NCBI GenBank assembly: GCA_965250265.1 | Contig: CBDFNO010000013.1 | Coordinates: 372,001 to 436,000 of the forward strand | Source: PRS1 sp965250265 | Lineage (GTDB): Bacteria; Bacteroidota; Bacteroidia; Flavobacteriales; Flavobacteriaceae | Reading direction: 5' to 3' | Length of the DNA: 64,000 nucleotides | Made by a program: the position numbers and the translations under genes | Shown here: in pieces, positions 1 through 9,556 of the stretch | How the letters are laid out: each line of letters begins with the position of its first letter | Numbering within the stretch: the first letter of the stretch is position 1 | The notes under the pieces: model-generated | Database searches by the model: none | Told to the model about the DNA's origin: nothing | The model's input: the letters and a program-made list of their open reading frames with translations, nothing else

Positions 1-1030
1 TTGTATCAAAAGTATAAGGATGGATAATGAGTCCTGCATTGTGGATGAGTTCTACCATCCAAATTGCAGTTAATTCTTTGTAGTTATTTGGTTCGCCTAT
101 AATACTTGAACCTATAATTTGCACATTGTTTTCTATTGCAAAATCTATTGCTCTTTTATAAACCTCTTTTAATTCACCTTTCATCTCAGGTTTCCACAGT
201 AAAAAACATTTAGGAATATTAGGCAATTGTTTTTCTAATTGTATAATACTTTCAGGTGAAAATGATTGTAATATTAAACGAGCATTTGTATTTGCAATTG
301 CCACTTTTCCTTTTATAGTTTTTATGTGTTTTGGATTGGAATTAATGTTCCAACCAAGCTCTGTAATTTCTTTTGCTAATACTATTTCTGAATTTAATTT
401 TGGATGTTTTGTTTCTATATATATCCCTGGACGATTACCATTATCGTTTGGGTCTTTTTCGTAAAGATATTTTCCTGTCCATTTTCCTTCAATTAATTCT
501 TTTATTGGATTTCCGTCTTTCATTTTAATTCTGTTTCCTTCAGCAATCATAACAATATCTTTTAAAGTCATAATTTTGAGATCTTTATAGCTTTCTCTAG
601 CTCTGTCAGGATTTACCGCATTAAACCAAGAGCCTATATCTAAACTTCGCAATTCTTTTAGAGTAAAATCATTGATTCCAGATTTTATTCTCTCTGGAAA
701 TACTTCAGCAACATTTGTAGTTCGGCTCAAATCGTTATCGTGAAACGCAATTAAAACATTGTCCTTGGTAAGCTGTACATCAAGCTCTAAATAATCGGCT
801 CCAATATTACGTGCCCATAAATATGCTGGTTCGGTTTCTTCAGGTGTCCAATAAGTACTCCCTCGATGTGCAATGACTATGTCTTTTTTTATATAATCAC
901 GTATTTTTTTTGAGCTTTCGGTTATCGTTTTTGCTGTTTCCCCTTCATTTATGGATTCTTTATTTTTTTGCTGATTGCACCCGAATAAAAGGACTGAAAC
1001 AACTATACATTTTAATATGTTATTAAGCAT
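1..1030 (-). CDS. Glycerophosphodiester phosphodiesterase family lipoprotein (3' end outside window)
   Basis: I translated the minus strand from the ATG at 1030; the frame stays open to base 1, so about 343 residues are present and the C-terminus lies off the window. The N-terminus is a lipoprotein signal with lipobox LLFGC (Cys18), predicting an outer- or periplasm-facing membrane anchor. The GDPD TIM-barrel signature is clear: His55-Arg56-Gly57, the E-x-D pair Glu82/Asp84, and His97-Asp98, the usual metal and catalytic residues. Later segments (ETKHPK, ANTNARLILQSF) also fit the family. Likely role: hydrolysis of glycerophosphodiesters from phospholipid breakdown to glycerol-3-phosphate plus alcohol. 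A 16-bp palindrome sits in its upstream region. Function is family-based; substrate is not shown by the sequence. Confidence 0.9.
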   Translation of the reverse strand, partial: MLNNILKCIVVSVLLFGCNQQKNKESINEGETAKTITESSKKIRDYIKKDIVIAHRGSTYWTPEETEPAYLWARNIGADYLELDVQLTKDNVLIAFHDNDLSRTTNVAEVFPERIKSGINDFTLKELRSLDIGSWFNAVNPDRARESYKDLKIMTLKDIVMIAEGNRIKMKDGNPIKELIEGKWTGKYLYEKDPNDNGNRPGIYIETKHPKLNSEIVLAKEITELGWNINSNPKHIKTIKGKVAIANTNARLILQSFSPESIIQLEKQLPNIPKCFLLWKPEMKGELKEVYKRAIDFAIENNVQIIGSSIIGEPNNYKELTAIWMVELIHNAGLIIHPYTFDT

Positions 1031-1056
1031 GATTATCTTTTAATTTAATAAATATC

Positions 1057-1072
1057 CTTTAGTTAACTAAAG
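1057..1072. promoter_or_regulatory. Perfect 16-bp palindrome upstream of the GDPD gene (possible operator)
   Basis: CTTTAGTTAACTAAAG is a perfect inverted repeat 27 bp upstream of the minus-strand start at 1030, inside the region where its promoter should lie. It could be an operator for a dimeric repressor; no regulator is identified, so this is position plus symmetry only. Confidence 0.3.
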
Positions 1073-1102
1073 TAACTATTTATTATAGTTTCTAATAAAA
1101 AA

Positions 1103-1125
1103 AAGACTGCCTAAAAAGCAGTCTT
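1103..1125 (-). terminator. Rho-independent terminator of the TonB-receptor-like gene
   Basis: Perfect 8-bp stem AAGACTGC / GCAGTCTT with a 7-nt loop, 25 bp beyond the stop of the minus-strand gene ending at 1150; read on the minus strand the stem is followed by a run of eight T. Confidence 0.8.
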
Positions 1126-1149
1126 CATCATATTATATTTTTTTATAAA

Positions 1150-3882
1150 CTACAAATCATATTTTATACTAAATACAACATAGCGAGGCTGGATAAAATA
1201 CTCGCTTGTACTTGTAAATAGGGTGTTTGTATTATCTTGATTAAGAGATGCTGTGTCTAACAAATTTGTGACACCTAATGTATATTCCCATTTACTATCC
1301 TTTTTTTGATATGCCAAACTTGCATCTAAAAAACTATAATTATTTAATGTTTCTTGTTCATTTTTGTAGTTGTAGTAAGAGTAATCTGCCCTAAACGTAA
1401 AGCTTTTTAAAATATAGGCGTCCATATTTATAAACGGACTATTTGTAAAGAATTTTGAACGAACTCCTCCTTGTTCATAATCGTTAACAGTAAGATTGTA
1501 ACCAATTTCTACATTTGGTGCATTTCTAAAATTTGTACTTAAACGAGTTCTGTAAGATTGTGTAAAAGATTCGTTAACACTATTTCGGTTATTAACAATT
1601 TGATTGAATTTTGAATATGAAAAATTTCCACCAACCGATGCTTTTATCTTCCCAAAAGTACGCTGAAAATTTCCATTAAAAGACAAGGTTTCATCTGCAA
1701 AATTTGAATTGAATGGTGTTGATATTCTATTTGTAGTTTGTATATCTGGATCTCCAGGTATTGGATTTGGAATGGTTAAAAATTGAGATTGACTTCTAAT
1801 TTGATCAATACGTTTACTATAATTTAAAAACGCATGAACATTGGTATAATTAAACATATTGAAACTAAAATAGCTTAAGTTAATATTGTGTGATAATGAC
1901 TCTTCTAAATTTCTGTTTCCTTGATATAATGCATTGTAATTACTCAATACAGTGCCTTCAGCTAACTGATTTACATCTGTAAAACTTGTTCTCATACTAT
2001 ACCTAAAATTAAGGTTCTCACTCTTTTTTAGCTGTACCCTTGTATTAAAATCTGGTAATAATCGAAAAAAGTTGTCTTTTGTTTCTGAATTGAATTGTTG
2101 ATTTTTAGTAGTGTAAGAATGAATTGAGAACCCAGGAGTAAATGTAAATATTCCTGCTTTTAATCTATAATGAAATCCTAAATAAGCATCAGTAAAATTA
2201 TATTCTATATCGTTGACTACATCTGTTTGTGCATTATCTAATGTAAATTTGTTTCCGTTATCTAATATTTGATATATTTCTGAATTAAATTTTTGAGAAC
2301 TAAATAAAGTTCCGAAAGTAAAATTGATATTGCTCTTATTATTTAATACATACCAATAATCCAATTTTGCATCCAATTTATTTGTTTTAACACGTTTATC
2401 TTGTGCAAGATTAAATCCAGATTGATTAGTGTCTAAACCTAAAATACCATCAAAGGTAAATTGTTCATTTTGTTCTAACATTGCATTGTAAAAAGGGTCT
2501 TCATCTTGCCATAAATGTTGTGCCTCAAAAGCAAAAATATTTTTGTCGTTTAAAGTATAATAATAGTTTACATTTTGATTGATACTAAATGGGTTCTGTT
2601 CTTGTATTTCGTCAACATTTGAAGAAATTGAAGAAAAGAAGTCTTGATATTCATTTTGTTTAGATATTCTTCCAAAAACATCATAATCTAAATGATTATT
2701 ACTATTTGGTTTATAGCTTGCACTTAATTTAATCAATCCTAAATCACTTTTTTGAAGTGTATTGCTCGTTGTGGTTTCATCTGGTGGTGTAATAGTTCCA
2801 TTATCAGACTGAATATAAGATCTTAAACTGTTTTGTTGAATTTCTGTTTTCGTACCTGAATAAATAGCAAAACCACTTAAATCCAAGGTTTTTTTAGGAG
2901 AAAAACTAAAATTGGCTGCTCCAAATTTGGTATCAATCGCTTTAGCTCTATTGTTTTGCATTGTTAAAAAACCCATATCACTGGTTGTCACATTAAAATT
3001 AGTTCCGCTATTACTATTAATACCTCTAAACCCTCCACTAAAATTAAAATAATCACGTCTTGTAAAAGGTACTTCGCCAATATTATTCATATCTGTAATA
3101 ATATTAATACTGTATTTTGGATTGTAATAAAACAGTTTTGGATGCACCAAATAACGTTCGTCAAGACCAGCTCCAGCAGTAATCTCTCCAAACCAAAAAC
3201 TCTTTTTCCCTTCTTTAAGTTTTATGTTTATAGCAATTCTATCTTCATTGCTTCTTACGCTACTAAGTTGTCCGACATCGTCATAATTTTTTAATACCTG
3301 CACTTTATCTATAGCATCTGCAGGAATATTTTCAGTCGCTAATTTAGTATCGCCATCAAAAAAATCTTTGCCTTCAACCATCACTTTTTCAACTACTTTT
3401 CCTTCAACTTCAATTTGCCCTTCATCATTTATATCAACTCCAGGAAGTCGTTTTAAAACATCTTCTAGCTTTTTATCTGTTTCTCTTGTAAAAGAATCTG
3501 CATTATATATTAAAGTGTCACCTTTTATAGACACAGGCATCTCGTAAGTAAGTTCAACTTCGTCTAACATATTATCATTTTGAAGTGTGAAGTCTTTCAC
3601 AATGTCAACATCCGTTGTAGTTATAACTTCTTCAAAGGTTTTTTTACCAATATAACTTACTTGAAGTTTATAAGACGCATTCGGTTTTAAATTGAGTTTA
3701 TAACGTCCTTTATCGTTTGTTATTCCGTAAGAATCTAAAGCTTTAGTATCTTGATTAATTGCTATAACATTAGCTAATTCTAATGGAGTGCCAATACTAT
3801 CTTTAACCACTCCTTCAACTTTAACTTGTGCAAAAGTTGTACTTGCTATAAAACATAGCATTATTGTAATAATATATCTCAT
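1150..3882 (-). CDS. TonB-dependent-receptor-like outer membrane protein with CarboxypepD_reg domain
   Basis: 910 residues. A signal peptide (1-18, ending TTFA) is followed by a carboxypeptidase-regulatory-like beta-sandwich (about 21-95; FVxxDSIGTPLELANV-type start and a conserved SYIGKKT stretch), a plug-like region (about 115-225, with LKRLPGVDIN and the VEKVMVEGKDFF motif) and a long beta-barrel ending in the aromatic/hydrophobic strand YVVFSIKYDL. This architecture is typical of Bacteroidota outer-membrane proteins related to TonB-dependent receptors that lack a SusD partner. It is followed downstream on the same strand by nothing but a terminator, and preceded by two GLPGLI genes 34 bp upstream, so the three probably form one transcript. 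Substrate unknown; transport of a peptide or metal complex is conceivable but not shown. Confidence 0.88.
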   Translation of the reverse strand: MRYIITIMLCFIASTTFAQVKVEGVVKDSIGTPLELANVIAINQDTKALDSYGITNDKGRYKLNLKPNASYKLQVSYIGKKTFEEVITTTDVDIVKDFTLQNDNMLDEVELTYEMPVSIKGDTLIYNADSFTRETDKKLEDVLKRLPGVDINDEGQIEVEGKVVEKVMVEGKDFFDGDTKLATENIPADAIDKVQVLKNYDDVGQLSSVRSNEDRIAINIKLKEGKKSFWFGEITAGAGLDERYLVHPKLFYYNPKYSINIITDMNNIGEVPFTRRDYFNFSGGFRGINSNSGTNFNVTTSDMGFLTMQNNRAKAIDTKFGAANFSFSPKKTLDLSGFAIYSGTKTEIQQNSLRSYIQSDNGTITPPDETTTSNTLQKSDLGLIKLSASYKPNSNNHLDYDVFGRISKQNEYQDFFSSISSNVDEIQEQNPFSINQNVNYYYTLNDKNIFAFEAQHLWQDEDPFYNAMLEQNEQFTFDGILGLDTNQSGFNLAQDKRVKTNKLDAKLDYWYVLNNKSNINFTFGTLFSSQKFNSEIYQILDNGNKFTLDNAQTDVVNDIEYNFTDAYLGFHYRLKAGIFTFTPGFSIHSYTTKNQQFNSETKDNFFRLLPDFNTRVQLKKSENLNFRYSMRTSFTDVNQLAEGTVLSNYNALYQGNRNLEESLSHNINLSYFSFNMFNYTNVHAFLNYSKRIDQIRSQSQFLTIPNPIPGDPDIQTTNRISTPFNSNFADETLSFNGNFQRTFGKIKASVGGNFSYSKFNQIVNNRNSVNESFTQSYRTRLSTNFRNAPNVEIGYNLTVNDYEQGGVRSKFFTNSPFINMDAYILKSFTFRADYSYYNYKNEQETLNNYSFLDASLAYQKKDSKWEYTLGVTNLLDTASLNQDNTNTLFTSTSEYFIQPRYVVFSIKYDL

Positions 3883-3916
3883 CTAACTTTTTTGATTGAT
3901 TTATGTTTGAAAAAAA

Positions 3917-4798
3917 TTAATGCCTTATATGATCTCCACCTCGTCTTCTACCTCTAAACATTTCGCTCATTTCTTCCATTTTCTTTTTCATAATACTATT
4001 GTATTCTTGTTTTGTTACCTCTTTTCCTTTTGTTGGTGCTTTAATTTCATCTTTCTCACTTGAATTCATCACTATTTTCGAACATAATATGGTTGTTCTA
4101 TCTGCACTCACTTCAAGAATTAATCCTGGAAGTCCCCAATATTCACCTGGACCTTGATTTATTGGTATTTGTGGTGTGTACCACGCAGTAACTATAACTT
4201 CTTTAGGAACTTCTATCTCATCCATTATATCATTAGTTGCTGTAGAGTCTTGTACTTTTGCTTCTTCATCATTATTTCGGTTACGTCTTCTCATACTATT
4301 AAAATCTAATTCGTCAACTTTTTTAATTGCTGTGGCTTTAAAACATAAATATTTTCCTATTTGTTTTGTTTCACTTCCCATTTTCCAGTCCAATTTTGGT
4401 AAAGAGTCTTTAATTAAAAATTGCTTCCCAAAAAATTCTTGTTCTTGCAATAACTGATGCTCTTTTACATTTTTATATTGTTTGCCTCCAGTAAAACTAC
4501 CCATCATCATTCTAAAGCCACCACCTTGTCCAGGTGCTGCTAATTTTTCTTCCTCTTTGTAAATAGATTCTGTTTTATTAAAGGTTAGTATAAAGGTTTT
4601 TTCGAACATGCTTTTCATACGCTCTGCAATCTGTTTTTTCATATCTTCACTCATTTGCTGTCCTCCAAAATTAGACATATCAATGGTTGTTTTAGATTGA
4701 TAAACTGCCTTGCCTTGGAAATCTTGTTGTGCAAAAGTGATTGCTGAAATAAATAGTGTTAAAACACAAGTAATGCATTTAATAGAAATAGCTTTCAT
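3917..4798 (-). CDS. GLPGLI family secreted protein (second of two tandem copies)
   Basis: 293 residues with a signal peptide ending in ITFA-QQ. The family hallmark GLPGLILEV is present near residue 222, preceded by YTPQIPINQGPGEYW, as in the uncharacterised Bacteroidota GLPGLI family (TIGR01200). The C-terminus is rich in Lys/Met/Arg (KKKMEEMSEMF then Arg/Gly). It is clearly paralogous to the next protein upstream (4905-5738), sharing DFQGKA at the N-terminus, the KxDWKMGSETKxIGxYxCxKAT block and the C-terminal basic tail. It lies between that paralogue (106 bp) and the outer-membrane protein gene (34 bp), implying a functional unit. No biochemical role is known for the family; periplasmic location is inferred from the signal peptide. 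Confidence 0.88.
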   Translation of the reverse strand: MKAISIKCITCVLTLFISAITFAQQDFQGKAVYQSKTTIDMSNFGGQQMSEDMKKQIAERMKSMFEKTFILTFNKTESIYKEEEKLAAPGQGGGFRMMMGSFTGGKQYKNVKEHQLLQEQEFFGKQFLIKDSLPKLDWKMGSETKQIGKYLCFKATAIKKVDELDFNSMRRRNRNNDEEAKVQDSTATNDIMDEIEVPKEVIVTAWYTPQIPINQGPGEYWGLPGLILEVSADRTTILCSKIVMNSSEKDEIKAPTKGKEVTKQEYNSIMKKKMEEMSEMFRGRRRGGDHIRH

Positions 4799-4904
4799 AG
4801 TAATAAAGTCTTTATGTTATCTGTTAAAAGTACACTTTTAACAAGTGTAAGACTTGTAAAACAATATTAAGTTTAATTAGAAAACGTTAAAATATTCTTA
4901 AATC

Positions 4905-5738
4905 TTATCCTCTAATTCTTATCCGCATGTTATTATCATCGCCTCTATCATGCTCATAACGATCACGCATTTCCTGCATTTTCTTTTCCATAATAGCGTC
5001 ATACTTTTCTTGAGTGATTTTTTTTCCTTTAGTAGGTTCAGTTATTAAAACTTTGTCTTTTGGGTTCAAAACTATTTTACTACATATTAAGGTTTGCCTA
5101 CCATCATTAACTTCAAGAATTAAACCTGGAAGACCATGATAATTTCCTGGTCCATTATTTACAGAAATTTGAGTTGTGTACCATGCTGTAATGGTTATTT
5201 CTTCCATTTCTGGTTCAGCATCAGTGTCTAATTCTTTATCACCATTTACACTAATTCCCGATTGAATTACCTCAGCCATGCGTGTTGTTGTTGCCTTATA
5301 ACAAGTATATTCACCAATATTTTTTGTTTCACTTCCAAGTTTCCAATCTATTTTTCTTAATTTATCTTCTATTAAAAAGACCTTTCCAAACATTTCGTTT
5401 TGGTCTGTATATCGATCTTCTTTAATGTTTTTATAAAGTTCCCCGGACTCTCCAGAGCCCATCACTACCATAACCATTCCAGCTTGTTGTGGTGCTTCTA
5501 ATTGCACATCTTCTTTATACAGTGATTCTTCTTTATTAAAACTTAATATATAGGTTTTTTCAAACTGCTTTTTCATCATCTCTATCATACGCTTATGCAT
5601 ATCTGTCTCCATTTGGGTACTATCTAATTGGATATCCATTTTTCGATGAGATTTATAAGTTGCTTTCCCCTGAAAATCTTGGGCAATTACTGTACTTGAT
5701 AATAGTAACATTACAATTATTACGGCTAGGTGTTTCAT
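4905..5738 (-). CDS. GLPGLI family secreted protein (first of two tandem copies)
   Basis: 277 residues; signal peptide ending VIA, then DFQGKATYKSH. The GLPGLILEV motif and the upstream YTTQISVNNGPGNYH segment place it in the same Bacteroidota family as its neighbour, with an additional acidic stretch (GDKELDTDAEPEMEE) in the middle and a charged C-terminal tail (RYEHDRGDDNN). First gene of the likely three-gene minus-strand unit 5738-1150. It is transcribed divergently from a histidine kinase/response regulator pair that begins 125 bp away, so that two-component system is a plausible regulator, a frequent arrangement but unproven here. Molecular function unknown. Confidence 0.88.
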   Translation of the reverse strand: MKHLAVIIVMLLLSSTVIAQDFQGKATYKSHRKMDIQLDSTQMETDMHKRMIEMMKKQFEKTYILSFNKEESLYKEDVQLEAPQQAGMVMVVMGSGESGELYKNIKEDRYTDQNEMFGKVFLIEDKLRKIDWKLGSETKNIGEYTCYKATTTRMAEVIQSGISVNGDKELDTDAEPEMEEITITAWYTTQISVNNGPGNYHGLPGLILEVNDGRQTLICSKIVLNPKDKVLITEPTKGKKITQEKYDAIMEKKMQEMRDRYEHDRGDDNNMRIRIRG

Positions 5739-5851
5739 TTTTATTTTGATTTTTAATTATTTATACTGCAAATATCATTATTTAAATATTGTAATTAAGT
5801 TAATGAGTGTTAACGTGTGTTAAGCAATTCGTTTTATAACATTTTAACATT

Positions 5852-5859
5852 TACTTTTG
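5852..5859 (+). promoter_or_regulatory. Bacteroidota-type -7 element for the histidine kinase gene
   Basis: TACTTTTG matches the TAnnTTTG -7 consensus of Bacteroidota sigma factor promoters exactly. It ends only 4 bp before the ATG at 5864, so if used, transcription would begin at or next to the start codon (leaderless mRNA). I see no convincing -33 element. Confidence 0.4.
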
Positions 5860-5863
5860 AAAA

Positions 5864-7360
5864 ATGAACGATAAAAGCTATCGATGGATATTGTATGTAA
5901 TTGTATTTGTAATACTTGGGACTATTAGTATTCAAGTTTATTGGAATTACAAAAATTACCTCGTAAACAAACAACAGCTTGTTAACGACGTCCAACAAAG
6001 TCTTGATAATTCAGTAGAGACCTATTTTGCACATTTAGCTGAAAACAATACCATCGCTTTTGCTTTCGATACTATTAATTCAAATTTCATTGAACATGGG
6101 AAGTTAGATAGTATAATGCATAAAATTGAAGTTTCAAGTAGAAACTACAATGCATCCGATTCTATTGATGTTGAAATATTTGATGGCGTTAAAGTTTACA
6201 AAGGTGTAAAACCAGATTCTTTTTTGCTTTCAATGCCTGAATCACTTAAACAGTTTCCACGTACAAAATTCAAATCTATATTTAAAGACCTTCATATGGA
6301 TTCCACTTCTCAAGGTCATTTTAGAACACTTACTTCTAAAGTTATACTCTCTTTAACTAATGATACATTGCGCTTAAAAAATATTGACTCATTGTTAAAA
6401 ACAGAATTATCTCGTAAAAAGTTAGACATTAACTATGGTCTTTCATATCAAAATTTTGAAGAAGAAACCATCTACTATAATGAAGATATTGTAAAATTGG
6501 CAACCTTAAAGACTTCTACTAGTTCTCCTTTTTTAGGAAATAAAGGTGTTTTAACAGTTCATTTTTCTAACGAAACAAAAATTATTTTAAAACGTATTCT
6601 TACTGGAATTCTAATTTCAACATTGTTGGTATTGATTGTTATTAGCTGTTTGTTTTATTTACTTAAAATAATAAAACATCAAAAGCAATTAGCCGAAGTT
6701 AAAAATGATTTGATAAGCAATATTACTCACGAATTCAAAACACCCATTGCTACAATTAGTGTCGCGCTTGAAAGTATTAAAAACTTTAACGTCATTGATG
6801 ATAAGGAAAAGACTAAAACGTATTTGGACATGTCTAACGATCAGTTGTCAAAACTTAATATAATGGTTGAAAAATTATTAGAAACTGCAACTTTAGATAG
6901 TGACAGTTTAAAACTGATTAAAGATAAATGCAATATCACTGAACTATTGGTTACAATTATTGAAAAACATCAAATGCAAACAGAAGCTAAAACAATATGT
7001 TTAAATTCTTCAGAAGAAGTAATAGCTAATGTAGATGTTTTTCATTTTGAAAATGCCATTAACAACATTGTCGATAATGCTATTAAATATGGTGGCAATG
7101 AAATAAATATTGATATAGTCCAAAATACTTTTGCTTTTACAATTTCAATAACCGACAATGGAACCTCATTAACTAAAGCTAATAAAGACAAAATATTTGA
7201 AAAATTCTATCGTATTTCTAAAGGAAACACACACGATGTAAAAGGTTTTGGTATTGGCTTGTATTATGCAAAAAAGATTATCGAAAAACATGGAGGTGCC
7301 ATTCACTTAAATTTAGATAATAATCTAACCACTTTTAAACTATCGCTTCCAAATGAATAA
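5864..7360 (+). CDS. Membrane sensor histidine kinase
   Basis: 498 residues. Two transmembrane helices (about 8-27 and 243-267) enclose a periplasmic sensor domain of about 215 residues. The cytoplasmic part has a HisKA dimerisation/phosphoacceptor helix with NITHEFKTPIA (His289) and a HATPase_c domain with N-box (NAINNIVDNAIKYGG), G1 (DNGTS) and G2 (GFGIGLYYAKK) boxes, so it should be catalytically competent. No HAMP or PAS domain is evident between TM2 and HisKA. The last 8 bp overlap the response regulator start, indicating translational coupling. It probably autophosphorylates and signals to that regulator; the stimulus is unknown, but the divergent GLPGLI/outer-membrane protein unit is a likely target, suggesting envelope sensing. 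Confidence 0.93.
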   Translation: MNDKSYRWILYVIVFVILGTISIQVYWNYKNYLVNKQQLVNDVQQSLDNSVETYFAHLAENNTIAFAFDTINSNFIEHGKLDSIMHKIEVSSRNYNASDSIDVEIFDGVKVYKGVKPDSFLLSMPESLKQFPRTKFKSIFKDLHMDSTSQGHFRTLTSKVILSLTNDTLRLKNIDSLLKTELSRKKLDINYGLSYQNFEEETIYYNEDIVKLATLKTSTSSPFLGNKGVLTVHFSNETKIILKRILTGILISTLLVLIVISCLFYLLKIIKHQKQLAEVKNDLISNITHEFKTPIATISVALESIKNFNVIDDKEKTKTYLDMSNDQLSKLNIMVEKLLETATLDSDSLKLIKDKCNITELLVTIIEKHQMQTEAKTICLNSSEEVIANVDVFHFENAINNIVDNAIKYGGNEINIDIVQNTFAFTISITDNGTSLTKANKDKIFEKFYRISKGNTHDVKGFGIGLYYAKKIIEKHGGAIHLNLDNNLTTFKLSLPNE

Positions 7361-8036
7361 TAATACAACCATACTTTTAGCAGAAGACGAACCTGCATTA
7401 GGACTCATTATTAAAGAGAGTTTAGAGACACGAAACTTCAATGTGTTTTTAGCTGTAAATGGTGTAGAAGCTTATAACATATACCAAAAGGAAGATATAA
7501 GTCTTTTAGTACTGGATGTTATGATGCCTAAAAAAGATGGATTTACCTTAGCTAAAGAAATCAGGATGGAAGATGATACTATTCCTATAATTTTTCTTAC
7601 AGCTAAATCTCAAACTCAAGATGTAGTTGAAGGTTTTACAATTGGTGGCAACGATTATTTAAAAAAGCCTTTTAGTATGGAAGAGCTTATTGTAAGAATT
7701 AACAATTTGTTGAACCGAACCAAACTTCAAAAAACTTCTGAAATATTAAAAATAGGTGACTTTATTTTTGATTTTCCTAAACAAACACTTCAATATGAAG
7801 AAGAGGAAAAAACACAACTTACACATAGGGAGGCACATTTGCTATTTCATCTTGTTAAAAATAGAAATGAAGTATTGGAGCGTTCATTAATTCTAAACAA
7901 GCTTTGGGGAAGCGACGATTTTTTTAATGCCAGAAGCATGGATGTCTTTATTACCAAACTCCGTAAAAAACTAAACCGAGACGAAACCATACAAATTGTA
8001 AACATTCGTGGATTTGGCTATAAATTAATTTGCTAA
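7353..8036 (+). CDS. OmpR-family response regulator
   Basis: 227 residues. Receiver domain 1-120 with acidic pair Glu11/Asp12, phospho-acceptor Asp55 in LLVLDVMMPKKDG, conserved Thr in FLTAKS and Lys in DYLKKPF. The C-terminal winged helix (about 130-225) has the OmpR/PhoB pattern LTHREAHLLFHL...SMDVFITKLRKKLN...RGFGYKL. It overlaps the kinase gene by 8 bp and is its cognate partner. Activated by phosphorylation, it should bind DNA as a dimer; the most economical targets are the divergent genes starting at 5738 and its own operon. Confidence 0.94.
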   Translation: MNNNTTILLAEDEPALGLIIKESLETRNFNVFLAVNGVEAYNIYQKEDISLLVLDVMMPKKDGFTLAKEIRMEDDTIPIIFLTAKSQTQDVVEGFTIGGNDYLKKPFSMEELIVRINNLLNRTKLQKTSEILKIGDFIFDFPKQTLQYEEEEKTQLTHREAHLLFHLVKNRNEVLERSLILNKLWGSDDFFNARSMDVFITKLRKKLNRDETIQIVNIRGFGYKLIC

Positions 8037-8070
8037 AAACGGATTGATTTTTGTACATTTCTGTCTTGAA

Positions 8071-8853
8071 ATGCAATACCTAAAATACATCCTCTTTTTA
8101 TTTCCTTTTTTGACTTTTGCTCAGCAAGGTATGGGGATTATATTCGTAAAAAAAACTGAGCTTAATGTAGAATCTTTGGTTGGTATTGATAATTTTGAAA
8201 CCACCTATTACTTAAACAATAACGAATTATTTAAAACTGAAAAGGCAAAAATATTATTTACATATAGTAATATTCAACTTGGTAATATAGTAACGGCTAA
8301 TTCATTTAACCCATTAAAAATTAATCTATTTTATAAAGACTTTAATACAGTTATTATTTTAGATAATCGCCTATCAGAAATGTTTAAAATTGATTTTAAT
8401 AGCATACAACCCTTTAAAGACATCACACATATTTCTACCGGAAACGATAACACAATTTGGATGTTTAATCAAATAACTCAACAATTAGAAAATTACAATT
8501 ACAAAACTAATACTACTCGATTTAAAGGTTTACCTATACAAGGTGACGTGTTAGATTTAAAAAGCAACTTCAATTATTGCTGGATTCTTACAAAAGATTA
8601 CTTGTATAAGTACAACTACGTTGGAAGTTTGCTTTCTAAAATTAAAAATAACGGCTTTACGAAGCTTGTGCAAACCAATGGGGATTTAATACTTCAAAAA
8701 GAAAATCAACTGTTTTTTTTAGCTAAGGACACAGAAATTTTTACAGAAATAAAAATCTCGAAATTGTTAATAAAACAGTTTTTTGTAACCAATGAAACCT
8801 TGTATATTTACGACGATGAATTTCTTCATGAGTACCGACTAAAATTTAATTAA
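8071..8853 (+). CDS. Secreted protein of unknown function, possibly beta-propeller-like
   Basis: I choose the ATG at 8071 rather than the upstream TTG at 8044 because it starts directly with a typical signal peptide (MQYLKYILFLFPFLTFAQQ). The mature part of about 240 residues is rich in short hydrophobic/aromatic strands with turns (TIWMFNQ, CWILTKDYLYKYN, LYIYDDEFLHEY), a pattern seen in propeller-type sensor or scaffold proteins; I cannot identify a family. It lies 34 bp after the response regulator and 4 bp before the deoxynucleoside kinase gene, so it is probably part of the same transcript. Confidence 0.7.
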   Translation: MQYLKYILFLFPFLTFAQQGMGIIFVKKTELNVESLVGIDNFETTYYLNNNELFKTEKAKILFTYSNIQLGNIVTANSFNPLKINLFYKDFNTVIILDNRLSEMFKIDFNSIQPFKDITHISTGNDNTIWMFNQITQQLENYNYKTNTTRFKGLPIQGDVLDLKSNFNYCWILTKDYLYKYNYVGSLLSKIKNNGFTKLVQTNGDLILQKENQLFFLAKDTEIFTEIKISKLLIKQFFVTNETLYIYDDEFLHEYRLKFN

Positions 8854-8857
8854 GATT

Positions 8858-9472
8858 ATGCACATAGCCATTGCCGGAAATATTGGCGCAGGAAAAACTA
8901 CGCTTACAAAGTTACTCGCAAAACATTATAAATGGGAAGCACAACTTGAAGATGTTGTAGACAACCCTTATTTGGACGACTTTTATAACCAAATGGAACG
9001 TTGGAGTTTCAACTTGCAAGTCTATTTTTTAAATAGTCGTTTTCGTCAAGTGTCGCTTATTCGTGAAAGTGGGAAAGATATTATTCAAGATAGAACTATT
9101 TACGAAGATGCTCATATATTTGCTCCTAACCTTCACGCAATGGGATTGATGACCAATCGAGATTTCGAAAATTATAAATCACTTTTCGATTTAATGGAAT
9201 CTTTTGTTGAGGGACCAGATTTATTAATCTATCTACGCAGTTCAATACCAAATTTAGTTTCTCAAATACACAAACGTGGCCGCGATTACGAAAACTCAAT
9301 AAGTATTGACTATTTAAGCAGATTAAACGAGCGTTATGAAGCTTGGATTTCTAAATACGACAAAGGAAACTTACTTATTATAAATGTTGACCATTTAGAT
9401 TTTGTTGATAATCCCGAAGATTTAGGTGAAATCATTAACAAGATAGATGCAGAAATTCATGGCTTGTTTTAA
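8858..9472 (+). CDS. Deoxynucleoside kinase
   Basis: 204 residues. Begins at once with the P-loop GNIGAGKTT (residues 7-15), followed by the DNK-family signatures: Glu in LEDVVDNPYL, the substrate-site FLNSRFRQ, DRTIYEDAHIF (ERS/DRT-type motif) and the lid-like RGRDYE(N). Length and motif order match the bacterial deoxyadenosine/deoxyguanosine kinase family. It would phosphorylate salvaged deoxynucleosides in the cytoplasm; which base is preferred cannot be read from the sequence. It starts 4 bp after the preceding secreted-protein gene. Confidence 0.9.
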   Translation: MHIAIAGNIGAGKTTLTKLLAKHYKWEAQLEDVVDNPYLDDFYNQMERWSFNLQVYFLNSRFRQVSLIRESGKDIIQDRTIYEDAHIFAPNLHAMGLMTNRDFENYKSLFDLMESFVEGPDLLIYLRSSIPNLVSQIHKRGRDYENSISIDYLSRLNERYEAWISKYDKGNLLIINVDHLDFVDNPEDLGEIINKIDAEIHGLF

Positions 9473-9556
9473 ACACATTTCTTATTAGATTGTTAAAATC
9501 TTTTTTTATTATTAGAATTCCATTATCTTGTTAAAAAATCTGGAAAAAATTAGGCT

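Noticed and set aside
9483..9505. Terminator after the deoxynucleoside kinase gene
   Set aside because: AGATTGTTAAAATCT followed by T residues forms only a 5-bp stem; too weak to call.
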